DNA from: Actinomortierella ambigua
Taxonomy: Eukaryota; Mortierellomycota; Mortierellomycetes; Mortierellales; Mortierellaceae
Assembly (NCBI GenBank): GCA_016098155.1
Contig: JAAAJB010000475.1
Span: forward strand, 1-27,700
DNA: 27,700 nucleotides
Reading direction: 5' to 3'
Shown in pieces: positions 18,358 through 27,700 of this stretch. The stretch's first letter is position 1. Every line of letters begins with the position of its first letter. Both the position numbers and the translations under genes were made by a program. The notes beneath the pieces are model-generated. The model had not been told where the DNA came from and ran no database searches. It saw only the letters and a list, made by a program, of their open reading frames with translations.

Positions 18358-21300
18358 TCAGCGCCTCCGCTGCTGTTGCTGAGAGGATTGTGATGCCTGT
18401 TGCGCATAGTAATGCCCTGGCGGAGGAGGTCCAGGCTGTTGCTGCTGTTGCGAGTGGGGTGGTGGTGCTGCATGCGAAAATGTTGACCCCGTGCCCGAAT
18501 AATAGCTGTGTGGAGGTTGGCCATGGGACGCTGGAGGTGGTGGGTGTGAATGATGGTGAGCGTGAGCGTGGTAAGCAGGACCTTGTGGCTGTCCACCCGC
18601 ACTACCCGGTCGACCACTGCCACTTCCAGGACCTCCGGCCGCCGATGATCCCGATAGATGGCTGGGTGACCCATTCGATGGTGACGGCGATGTCGATGAC
18701 TGCGAGGGCGCCGCTGGCCAATACATTGCAGGACCACTGGGTCCTCGTGAAGAGCTAATTTGATCTGGGTGATGTGGGTGATGCGAGCCAGGCGACTCAT
18801 ATGATCCTCCTGACCCTACCCCTCCACCGCTACCGCTGCGGCCAGGAGCGCCGTGGATCGGGTGAACAGGCGGGGAATGTGACGAGTGCGATGGGGCCTG
18901 TTGCTGTTGTTGCTGCTGCTGCTGTTGTGGCTGTTGCGCGGGGTGCTGAGGAGGCATACCGTGGAGTGGCTGCGGAGGGTGAGGGGACGATGCTGACGTG
19001 GGCGATGACGTCGGATAGTATCCTACAGGGGGCGCCGCAGACCCTGACGTTGGTGGTGGTCGGCCACCCCCTGCTCCGTTCAGTTCATGGTGGCCCATGA
19101 ATTTCCCATGCTGCTGGCCGCCTAGTGGGGGAGCGCCACCTCCCGATGCAATTGGCCCATGGCCTGGTGACCCACCCCCTGAAGCTGGTATCCGGTAAGG
19201 CGACGGCATCTGCCCTGGGCGTCCCTGATCGGCTCGACTGGTCATCCGAGGGGAGGACGCGCCACTGTGGCCACCACCAAGGTTTGGAGACGGGTATGGT
19301 TGCGATCGAGCGGGGTACATAGGAGGGTTGCGATCAACCAGCGAGGAGGGCGTGGCCGAGGGTGGTCGCTGCACGGGCGGTGATGATGTCTGAAACTCTG
19401 GAGGGATAGGCTGTACCCTTTGCGAACCAGTCATCATCTGCTGCTGCTGAAGCTGTGGCGGTGGCGGTGGCTGTGGTTGGTGGTGTTGTTGATGCTGTAG
19501 TGGCGGTGGGTGATGCTGTGGCTGCTGTGATGGGTGTCTCGATAGATCTTGATAAGGCGATCCAGAACCATTCGATACTGAGCTGCCATTAGCACTCTCT
19601 GCCTCCTCTTGCAATCCTGAGGCTGTCGTTGGCCCATCGTCCTCTGCTTGGTCGATCTTGCCGTCCTGACGCCTGATCGACTTTGCTACAATCTCTTCCA
19701 TTGGTTGCTGTTCAGGTAACGGCGGCAGACTCTTGAGCTTTGTCTCAATCTCAACAAACATCGTATTGTACAAGTGCATAAGCGAGTCTGACACACGCTC
19801 CATGTTGCGTCCTAGAATGGAAAGCAGGCCATACGAGACAATCGTCAGTCAAAGGGTAGGTACAAGTCAAAGTCAAAAAAGTCAAACTGCAGGGTATCAA
19901 ATGACTGTACCTGATCGGACCAAATTACCCACACGGTTATTAGCCCGCTGGTTAACACGGTCCCAAATTGGATGATCATCAGCAACGACCACAAATGAGT
20001 TCTCGACGTACCAAGGTCCCAAGCGTTTGGTGACCTGTGGTAAGGACTCCTCGCCGCCAGGCACCATCACAGCACAGCCGACCAAGTTAATCATGTCCTT
20101 TTGACGCTGATTCATGAAGCTCACCATACTGTGACAGCCAAATCCGGCAGCCAGCAATACGATTCGCCGCGAGTAACCCGTCATGTAGACAAAGTTATCC
20201 CAAATGTCCACGAGCAGATTGGTCATCCTCTCCTTGAGCTCAACCTTCTCGTCTTCTGTGGCAGGGTTAAACGGCACCACAACATCAACCAGCTCGTATC
20301 CAGACTTGATAATGTTGTCGATGTATTGTGCGACGGTATCGACCAGAACTGACTTCTCTGGGCGAATAATATTGCTTGCACCCGATGTCCTAGCACAGAA
20401 ATCACCGCTGTTTAAGGTGGTTAGAGGGTAAAAGCCCGTTGCCTTTCTGTTGGCCCTAGCGACATGGAAATACTTACAGATTGTGAACAAATAAGAAGAG
20501 CGGTTTGGAGGAATACAGATCTTGTCTAATAGATAGAGGAACAAGAAAATAACGCATGTCAATGTTGAATCGGGGTGACAAATGGATAGATCGGCGGCAA
20601 GTTCGTGAATGACTTACGTGCAGTGAACGTTGTTCAATAAATCTTCGCCATGGGCCTCGTTGGCGATAGGCAGCTTGATCATGTCATGTTGATTAAACAG
20701 GAATTCCCGTCGGTATACTGATAGGATCTTGGACAGCGCCACGACCATCTTGCCATCATCCATCGAATCTATAGTGTTGTGGTTGTTTGTATAAAAAAAT
20801 GATGAGTTGGGGATATCAGGTCTAGTGGGAAGAGGGGTGGAAGCAAACAATCAAGTACAACGAGAATGGTGAACCAGCTCCTCCACCCTTTTACAGACTC
20901 TTACCATTCAATGGGTCGAGATAGAGTGGCGTCAGGCTCTTCCAGTACCGCGACTGGACTTCCAGAACCTCATGGATCGTCTGGACACAAGAAGCATTGG
21001 GCACAATAGGTTCCAGCGGCTCCAGAGGATCGTTCAAGAGTGCCTTCACACTAGCCAATCCAGAGACTGCGATCGAATCCAGATTATATCCTCCTTCCAA
21101 GGCCAAAATAATGCGACCTCCAGCTAGTGACTTGAGCATACTAGTCATATGGCCGTAAGCTGCAGGTGTCACCAAATTCTCACCGATTTGGTCGCCTTTC
21201 GCTGCATCGAATCCCGCACTAACAAGAACAAAATCGGGCGCAAACTCGTACGCAATTGGCATCACCACCTTATGGAAAGCGTAGATATACTCAGAATCGC

Positions 21301-22810
21301 CCATTCCTGGACCTGCCCATGGGATGTTCACATTTCTAATGCAAAGAGCAGAATTGTCTTGGATCAGCTGTAGCTCACATCCTTTGTTTCCTCTTTCTTC
21401 GTTAAAAAAAGGGGGCCGTTCACATACTTGCCACGTCCTGGTCCTTCGCCAACCATAGTGTGAGCACCTTGAATAGGGTCACCAGGATAGAAAGTGCCAT
21501 TCTCAAATCGATGGAGAGAGCAGTACAAAACGTTGGGATCGTCAATGAACGCCCGCTGGGTTCCATTTCCGTGATGGACGTCCCTATTATTTGATTATTG
21601 TACGATTTTTTTTAGGAAGCGAAAGAAAAGGAGACAATTAAGAATACAAGGAGATCCATGAGATTGATGTACAATGAAACCAGCTTGACAAAGAAAATCC
21701 AATCGTTCAACCGCCGACACTTACCAGTCGAGAATAAAAATCTTTTTCATCCCAAAATTCTGTTGCAGATACCGAGCAGCGACAGCGACGTTGTTGTACA
21801 GGCAAAATCCACCAGCACAATTAGGCTCAGCATGATGTCCTGGAGGTCGAATAATAGCTACGCCGTTCAAAACATGACCGAGGGCGACAGTCTTGCAGAG
21901 CTCTAGCAGACTTCCGCATGAGAGCCGTGCACAGAACGCCGATGTCTGGTTGAGATAAATGCTGTTGTACTGGTTGGCGACGTTGAGGAGCTCGTCCTTG
22001 GACATGGCTATCCGTCCATCAACACGTGGGAACAAATTAGGTCAGACAGGGCTCCTATCAAGCAGCGGGGAGTTGTAGTCATTGACAGCAAGATTGGGAA
22101 TTCCAGGACGCAATGCTTACCCGAGGTCTTTGTGATGGTGACGATGTGATCATCCGAGTGCACAAGCTCCAGTTCCTCCGTGGTGGCCTCTCGTGTAGGC
22201 ACTTTGATCATTCGATCCGTGCATCCTGCAGTGTTGAGTGCGTCGTAAATCCTCCAGATTCGGCGAGGGTCTTCTGGGTGATCATCGTCGCCATGCACAT
22301 TACAGTGGTACCTGCATAGATCATGACGGGGCCGAGCCATGGCAACAAAAAGAAACAATAAAATAATAAGAACTCAATTTTCAATGAAACAGCCGCCGTA
22401 TCGAAGGTACAAATCAATAGGCAGTGGACACGTTACTTCATGCGGACGTCGTAGACATATCCTGTCCTGGTACTTCTCCCTTCAAGGACGCCAGGCTGAC
22501 CGAGCAACTCGCCGTTCTGTGCTGCTTGATATACACTGCCTACAATCATGCCATTGGCTCCAAATGTGCCTTCGCCTGTCACGGCGCTACTAGTGCCTCC
22601 ACTGCTCGAGCTGTTGGATGTCGTCGACGATGATGGGTCCACGGTGACGGTAGATGGGCTCACTGCTGATGCATCACTCTGTTCGTTGCTACTGGAGCCA
22701 TTGATGGAAAGAGAAGTCCTGCCAGCCTGATCCAGGTGTTCGGGTACGCTCATCATGACCACGTCTTCCTGAGCTTTGGATGAGGCAATTGAGTCAGCCT
22801 CCGAAGACAT
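18358..22810 (-). CDS. HDA1: Class II histone deacetylase, Hda1/Clr3 type, with Arb2 domain and long Pro/Gln tail
   Basis: Nine exons: 22810-22437, 22311-22121, 22007-21725, 21583-21428, 21335-20905, 20768-20618, 20525-20478, 20407-19911 and 19811-18358, giving 1194 residues. All junctions keep frame with GT-AG ends. The start is the first in-frame ATG (MSSEADS). After a Ser/Thr-rich N-terminus, the HDAC domain (about 118-460) shows VYDVRMKYHC and [11 protein letters not shown], the charge-relay PPGHHAE (His246/247), zinc ligands Asp284 and His286 ([10 protein letters not shown]) and Asp378 ([10 protein letters not shown]), and catalytic Tyr418 (LEGGYN). The Arb2 domain (about 530-715) follows, starting [13 protein letters not shown] and including LAAGFGCHS. 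The last about 450 residues are low-complexity Pro/Gln/Ser/His/Gly with a poly-Gln near 1006. Family enzymes deacetylate histone H3/H2B tails in repressor complexes (yeast Hda1, fission yeast SHREC) and silence heterochromatin. Yeast relatives are about 690-710 aa. Confidence 0.93.
18880..18945. repeat. CAG/CAA repeat encoding poly-Gln in the deacetylase tail
   Basis: On the minus strand a run of CAG and CAA codons, interrupted by synonymous changes, encodes about 11 Gln followed by AP. Further Gln/Pro/His-rich stretches lie at 19440-19520. Confidence 0.8.
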
Positions 22811-23312
22811 AGCCACGCGATGGGTAGTATAGGCGTGAAAGGAGGCGAAGAAAAAAAAAAAAAAAAGGAAATCGAAAAAAAAGTGCGGCCGATAGTATCC
22901 CACAGATGTGTGATGAACAATAAGAGGGCAAAAGAGTTCCAAACGATGCCGGTGGTGAAATTAGGATGCACAGCCTCAAGTAATAGAAGTAGTAATAGTT
23001 GTAGAAGTAATAGTGGTGGTAGCAGTGGTAGGATGAGGTTGTTGTGTGAAGAGGTGAGCAGATTGTCTGTCCTCTCTTCTACGAGAATCAGGTCCGAATT
23101 GGCACAGGCAGCAGAAGGGGGCTGATGGGCGGAGTTCGTGCAAGGGGACTGGAAGGAGTGCGCACGACGGACGTGGTGGCTTGGCAGAGCAAGCCTGTCA
23201 ACCTTGATAAAGTACGTTGTTCAACAAGGACGCTCTCTGTGGCACGCTCGCCATGGCAGCTACAAGTCTTCTTGGCGACGGTTTTAGATGTATATTGCTA
23301 CTCATTGGGGTG
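22811..23312. promoter_or_regulatory. Deacetylase upstream region and F-box 3' flank
   Basis: Holds an A16 tract at 22851-22866 (T16 in the deacetylase leader, 41-56 nt before its ATG). A degenerate AGT/GTA-type trinucleotide stretch lies at about 22979-23035. The + strand frame through it (22820-23125) is a composition artefact. Confidence 0.5.
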
Positions 23313-25475
23313 CTATGGTGTTTCTGCAACCCGCGGTAAAGAAAAGGCATTTTTGCCAAAAAAGACACGAATATCTTGCCACACATCCTGCCATCTCTTC
23401 TCGAGATAGATCCAGGGCGGTGGAGGCTTCAAGCCCAAATCGCGCGGAGGGGCCTTCAAACAGAGTGGGCTAGAAAAGAGTTTTAAGGAGCGGTGGCAGC
23501 GAACCAGGCGAACCACCTCGCTATCGGAAACACGATCGTCCAATATGGCCGGTGCATGTACCTTGAGCTCCTTCAGGTCTCGGAATGTGGTCAGAAGATA
23601 CGACAGCTCGTCGCGCTCGATGGTGCATCGACCGCCAATCTCAATAGTCTCGAGATTGGCAAACTTGGCCCGGTCGATATTGTCCAGCTCTGCATGGCTC
23701 CCCCTTACATTCAAAACGTGGACATCGGCACAGATGGCCTTGAGTGATATGACCTTTAAGACGGGGCAAGACCCCAGAATTTTGAAGCTGAATCCGAGCG
23801 CAGACAAATCGCCTTCTACATCGAGCCGTCTCAGACTGGGAACTGTCCAGTCCCATGTCCATAAGGTAGTATGACGGGTGCCACAGGCAGCAGCATCGAT
23901 GGCTGAGCAAAGTATTTCCAATCTCTCCAAACTAGGCATATGATTGAGCGATCGTGGGTCAAAGAAATGAATCGCATCTTGATGCAGTTGGAGCATGGAA
24001 ATAGAGCACGACTGAACCATCATTGTCGGGGTAGTTGTTGGTGGCAGCGATGCTGATGCTGATGCTGATGGTGTTGGTGATGGTGTTAGTGATGGCATTG
24101 GTGATGGTGATGGTGATGGTGATGAAAAAGACAGAGTACTGTCTTGAGTAGTAGGCTCCAATGCCTGCGAGCAACTGACCCGGATACTTAAGTGCCGAAG
24201 CTTTGGACAATTATCCCAGAACGACGTATGGAAGGAAAGAGCTCCAGACGTAGACAGATCCAGCGTGTCGAGACAAGCGAGACATGTAGGCGCCTGTAAG
24301 ATACACGGCGGAGTCGCTGGCAGAGTACGCAATGCTAGCTGAAGTTCGGAAAGTGAGTGCGCAAACCCTCGCATGGCATCCTCAATCGGCCGCATGCACC
24401 ACAGGGGGTCGGGAGACTTGAGCGCTAGCGTTAGCTTCTGGAGCGACATCTTTCGCTGACACGCTTCATAGGCTAGCCAAAGAAAGATGTCCGGGTCATC
24501 TCCAGGGTAGAGAGCCACGGTGAGATTCTGTAGCGAACGGAACCGTTGCAGCAGCTGTCCTGGGTAGAGGTCGCGGTACAGCAACCGTGCTGCTTTCCAT
24601 GTCGGTGACCATGGCGTAACGAATCCCTCAACAATCCTTGCCAAGTCGCGGTCAAACGGACGATCCAAAGCAACCATTGAGCCGCATGGACTAGGGAGTA
24701 AGACGGGATGTCTGGGCTTTGGGAGTAGCGAATAGATCTCAAGAGCAGCGGTGATATCAAAGTCTGTGGCATCAGCCCTTGGGCCGTCCTCGAGCGGGTT
24801 AGGAATGAGGGTAACGTCCCGCAACTGCTCCTTGCCGTGATGCAATTGAATGGCCAGAATAAGGGCCTTCACTCCAGAATAGAATAAATCCCACGGTTCG
24901 CAGCCCCGGACCCGAATCTTCACAATACGCGACAGCTGAGCGGCCGCCAGTGTGTACCGACGAATGTCTCCAGCCTCAATCTCGAGCATCTCGATTCGAT
25001 GAAGCTGGTGACCGACCAATGCGAAGGTAATAGCACGATTCAGGAAGTGTGGGTGGTGCAAGAGCCCTTGCACCATCTCGTCGCCCTCGTCTAACAACCG
25101 TCTGACTTTGTAGAGGTACCAATGAAGACGCATCTGCACGTTCTTGGGGTCGATGCTACCCCAATCAAATACTCGGAGGAAAGATAGGTAGTCAAGCATT
25201 GGTGGAGAGACCAGCTCAGAGCAAAGTGGGGTCCCAGTGGCGAGTCTCAGGATCCTTGTTTGATTGTCGTCTGCCGGAGACAAGGACAGGAGAAGACTGA
25301 GCAGACTGGACAGGCTGGAGTCGTCGGGGAGAGCAAAACGAAGAGGATCCCGATATAGTTCACGGGCGGCTTTTTCGCCAATGGCCCTGGAGATTGTGAG
25401 CAGAGTGAAGAGGTCATGCTGCTTGTCCACATGTTCAATAATTAAGTCAATTACTTCCAGAGGCAAGATGCGCAT
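23313..25475 (-). CDS. F-box/leucine-rich-repeat protein (Mortierella-type), 720 aa
   Basis: Single exon. The ATG at 25475 is the first in frame; the open frame extends to 25589 only through non-ATG codons. The N-terminus is a clear F-box: ILPLEVIDLIIEHVDKQ, then HDLFTLLTISRAI and ELYRDPLRF. An LRR-like solenoid fills the rest (LQNLTVALYP, LSELQLALRTLP, CPKLRHLSIRVS, MPSLERLEILCS, CPVLKVISLKAI, FRDLKELKVHAP). It is interrupted in the middle by a Ser/Pro/Thr/Ala low-complexity insert coded by a TGATGG-type microsatellite (24035-24125). Role by family: substrate receptor of an SCF (Skp1-cullin-F-box) ubiquitin ligase; target unknown. A TATAAC element lies about 55 bp upstream of the ATG. The antisense fragment at 10945-11235 is a truncated relative. 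Confidence 0.85.
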   Translation of the reverse strand: MRILPLEVIDLIIEHVDKQHDLFTLLTISRAIGEKAARELYRDPLRFALPDDSSLSSLLSLLLSLSPADDNQTRILRLATGTPLCSELVSPPMLDYLSFLRVFDWGSIDPKNVQMRLHWYLYKVRRLLDEGDEMVQGLLHHPHFLNRAITFALVGHQLHRIEMLEIEAGDIRRYTLAAAQLSRIVKIRVRGCEPWDLFYSGVKALILAIQLHHGKEQLRDVTLIPNPLEDGPRADATDFDITAALEIYSLLPKPRHPVLLPSPCGSMVALDRPFDRDLARIVEGFVTPWSPTWKAARLLYRDLYPGQLLQRFRSLQNLTVALYPGDDPDIFLWLAYEACQRKMSLQKLTLALKSPDPLWCMRPIEDAMRGFAHSLSELQLALRTLPATPPCILQAPTCLACLDTLDLSTSGALSFHTSFWDNCPKLRHLSIRVSCSQALEPTTQDSTLSFSSPSPSPSPMPSLTPSPTPSASASASLPPTTTPTMMVQSCSISMLQLHQDAIHFFDPRSLNHMPSLERLEILCSAIDAAACGTRHTTLWTWDWTVPSLRRLDVEGDLSALGFSFKILGSCPVLKVISLKAICADVHVLNVRGSHAELDNIDRAKFANLETIEIGGRCTIERDELSYLLTTFRDLKELKVHAPAILDDRVSDSEVVRLVRCHRSLKLFSSPLCLKAPPRDLGLKPPPPWIYLEKRWQDVWQDIRVFFGKNAFSLPRVAETP
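24035..24125. repeat. Coding hexamer/trimer microsatellite in the F-box gene
   Basis: Repeated GATGCT and GATGGT units on the + strand. On the coding strand they give alternating Ser-Pro, Ser-Ala and Thr-Pro dipeptides. The period is a multiple of three, so length changes preserve the frame. Confidence 0.85.
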
Positions 25476-26284
25476 GTTGTTGGCGATGATGAATGCAAAA
25501 GACCCCTCCCCCCCATGTGGCTGTTGGCTGTTATACTGATGTGGCTGTGCATCTTCTTTTCTGTTGGTTGGGAGGGGGAAATTGAGCAACCAAAGTGCCC
25601 TCAGTCATACACCATGAAACGCCCCGTGCACGTTTCGTTCGCACCCTTTACCACTTCACAGGTGTGGAGTGAAATTATTTCCATCCCCTGTGTGAATATT
25701 TCCAACCAGTGAAACGTATTCTCTCTCATCTATATACCAACTCCACACAATCTCCCACAGCACACAAGAACATACCTCTCTCTCTCTCTCTCTCGCTCGC
25801 GCGCGCGCCTTCGTTGCCTTCAGGTAACGTGTTCGTGATTTCTGAACATCCATTCGTTTCACATTTTTCAATACCTTGTTGAACAACACTTGACCATGCA
25901 TTGCCTTCTCGACATGGGTGAATTACAAATTCGTTGGGTCGCCTGTGCAGCTGGGATGTAGTCTTGAGGCCAACCATCGTTACGCCCAAACAGCCTCGTT
26001 AGCCTTGGGACTTTCGATGATTGGTGTTCACAAGGTTCGCATAAACACTTTACCAATGCATTGCCTTCTCGACACGGGCGATTTACAAGTACGTTGGGTC
26101 GCCTGTGCAGTTGGGATGTGGTCTGGTGGTCAGCCATCCTTACGCCCAGACAGCCTCGCAAGCCCTGGGACTTTAGATGGTTGATAGCGCTGATCTATTT
26201 CACTTCCATGTCTGACATAGTTTTATAATAACCACTAATACTTTTTTCCCTATCACACTTTCCGAAGCGAAAACACCTCATACC
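25476..26284. other. Intergenic with dinucleotide run and tandem duplication
   Basis: Holds the F-box gene upstream region, a (TC)n run followed by (GC)n at about 25772-25808, and the 162-bp-period duplication at 25889-26184. Short frames on both strands arise from the duplication; none has a recognisable domain. Confidence 0.5.
25889..26184. repeat. Tandem duplication, 162-bp period, two copies
   Basis: Copy 1 is about 25889-26023 and copy 2 about 26051-26184. Both start with ATGCATTGCCTTCTCGACA, share GTTGGGTCGCCTGTGCAG and TTACGCCCA, and end near GGGACTTT. Roughly 85% of positions match. The sequence between the copies also resembles the sequence before copy 1 (both hold a TTG/AAC-A-CACTT pattern), so the repeated unit is probably the full 162 bp. 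Confidence 0.85.
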
Positions 26285-27700
26285 ATGGACCCAGACCACA
26301 TCGAATGGGCAACCACGAAGGGCGACGCCGAGCATGTCTCTATTTCCTCTTTGGCGACGAGATTCAAATATAGCGACAGGCATACAGTGGAGGAAGATTT
26401 CCTGGTGCTCGTCAACAACCCCCAAATCTCTAAAGCTCGTCGCCAACGTCTTTTAAACGAATTTCAGGACATTTGACGCTAACCGGGCAGAAGGCTTCTG
26501 GGCAAGACGTACCACCATTGCTAAGGCGGATGTCATTGCGATGAAGGCTGCCGCTGTGAACATTGAGGTTGGCCACCACCAATCCAAAGTCATCTATCAG
26601 GAGTACCTTTCGCCGCAAGTTGGTTGTTGAGCCTGATGAAGACGAGACTGAGGATGGGGATGAGCATGAATCTGAGGATCTAGATGAGGATGAAGCTGAG
26701 GTTGAGAATGAAGCTAAGGCTGAGGCTGAGGCTGAGGCTGAGGCTGGGTCTGAGGATGATGATGGAGGAAGTGCTGACGAGGCCGACGAGGATTTCTTCA
26801 ATGACGAAGAAATGTCTAGTCTATTGGCCAACATTGCCAAGGCCCAACATCCCACATGCATGGTATGCTATGTGATATGTAATAATCAGCTTTGGCGAGC
26901 TAAGCGAGTGCGTCGGAGATCTAATTGGTTGGCACTGCATATCCTTTTATCGCACCCAGTGTTTTTTTTGTAGTGGATGTCGGGGGATACATGTATTGCA
27001 TGTCTTTTTCAGCAATACCAGCGTGAGTGTATCCAGGCCTTACAAGACAACAGGCTTCGAAAAGCAGATATTGCGGACGTCATGTAAGTCTTAATAGTCC
27101 TGTTTATCAAATTGCTAAAGGACTGCTGTGATTTCAGTGTATATTGTTGCACAATTGGCAACAAATAGGGCAATAATTGGTGTATTCGCACCATTCTTAC
27201 CTACTGACAGAATGGGGAAGACATTCGAACCAAGGATCCTCAGCCAATTGGTGATATCGCCCGATCTACCCGATCCTGGTGTTGATGATGCCGCAATTAT
27301 CAAAGCCGTTCGCGTATGTAGAATACTCCATGCAGTGTTTCATGGTACCGTTGTGTTTAATGCTTCCCATTCTTACCTGTGATCAGACCTCACCTATTAG
27401 TTACGGATGAACAACAGGCGTGAGGAGGTTTCTGAGGCCATCCGAGAGGTGGAGAGGACAATTCGTCTAATGTTTGACAACTTGTGAGTCTTTCGTGATG
27501 TTTTTGACTTTTATTTATTTCTGACATAGGTTGGAGTCGCTTCCTGACGAGGCGGATCGGTCTATCTCAGAAGTCACCTTTACAGTCAACTATGTGGCTC
27601 CGGTTCTGAACAGCATCCTCAAACTTAATGGGAAAACTGATGTGCATTATAGGTGTACCACCCATAGTTAGATCGTGACTCGCCCCGCTGGGGACGCCAA
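26285..27700 (+). pseudogene. Broken multi-exon gene with acidic middle, runs to window end
   Basis: ATG 26285 opens a 63-codon frame (MDPDHIEWATTKGD ...) ending TGA 26474-26476. Protein-like sequence continues in the next frame (TFDANRAEGFWARRTTIAK). It then shifts again at about 26590-26600 into FRRKLVVEPDEDETE and a long Glu/Asp/Ala stretch to 26862. Credible splice junctions follow: 26863-27012 (GTATGC..TTCAG), 27314-27400 (GTATGT..TTAG) and 27484-27529 (GTGAGT..ATAG), joining IIKAV, LRMNNRREEVSEAI and DNLLESLPDEADR. Between 27060 and 27130 the frame is again disturbed. The last exon reads SEVTFTVNYVAPVLNSILKL and meets TAG at 27669-27671, unless a GT at 27653 is a donor. No GT donor restores the first frame change, so I call it a pseudogene. 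The C-terminal part is reminiscent of an uncharacterised family common in Mucoromycota, but this is from memory and unconfirmed. Confidence 0.55.

Noticed and set aside
17379..22810. SDR plus Hda1 as part of a secondary-metabolite cluster
   Set aside because: No polyketide synthase, NRPS, terpene cyclase, P450, transporter or cluster regulator is nearby; Hda1 is a housekeeping chromatin enzyme.
25900..26100. LLDTG motif in the tandem duplication as a retroviral-type aspartic protease
   Set aside because: Only the short motif is present, with no surrounding protease fold sequence and no reverse transcriptase nearby.
1..27700. tRNA, rRNA or CRISPR features
   Set aside because: No T-loop GTTCRANNC with a matching cloverleaf, no rRNA-like sequence and no regularly spaced short repeats were seen; the only regular array is the Sel1 coding repeat.

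Overview
The window looks like nuclear DNA from a filamentous fungus of the Mucoromycota, most likely a Mortierella-like species. The evidence is: genes with short (about 70-190 nt) GT-AG introns; F-box/leucine-rich proteins of the kind expanded in Mortierellaceae; a Sel1-repeat protein; a secreted proteinase K-type subtilase; an Hda1/Clr3 class II histone deacetylase with an Arb2 domain; a degenerate hAT transposon; and many A/T homopolymers in introns and leaders. The lineage is inferred from protein style; no marker gene proves it.

Layout, left to right. Positions 1-1340 (+) hold the 3' end of a Sel1-repeat gene. Positions 2326-3623 (-) hold a two-exon subtilisin-like protease. Positions 5014-6179 (-) hold a four-exon Rrp17/NOL12-type ribosome-biogenesis gene, divergent from an intronless F-box/LRR gene at 6719-8506 (+). 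Positions 8692-10917 hold a frameshifted hAT transposase relic, which abuts a truncated antisense F-box gene fragment at about 10945-11220. Positions 11918-14200 (+) hold a seven-exon gene of unknown function; all its introns are phase 0 and it has a 50-residue internal duplication. About 3 kb follow without a convincing gene. Positions 17379-18137 (+) hold an intronless FabG-like short-chain dehydrogenase, convergent with the nine-exon HDA1-type deacetylase at 18358-22810 (-). Positions 23313-25475 (-) hold a second intact F-box/LRR gene. Positions 25889-26184 hold a 162-bp-period tandem duplication. Positions 26285 to the window end (+) hold a broken multi-exon gene with an acidic middle.

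The genes do not form an evident pathway or cluster. The housekeeping functions (Rrp17, Hda1) and the secreted protease sit among fast-evolving family members (F-box, Sel1) and mobile-element debris, which is an ordinary fungal arrangement. I found no convincing new multi-gene system. The best leads are the unknown 510-residue gene, the long Pro/Gln/His-rich tail on Hda1, the hAT/F-box junction, and the degenerate gene with its upstream tandem duplication. I saw no tRNA, rRNA or CRISPR array. Exon coordinates were worked out by hand from splice motifs and reading-frame continuity.
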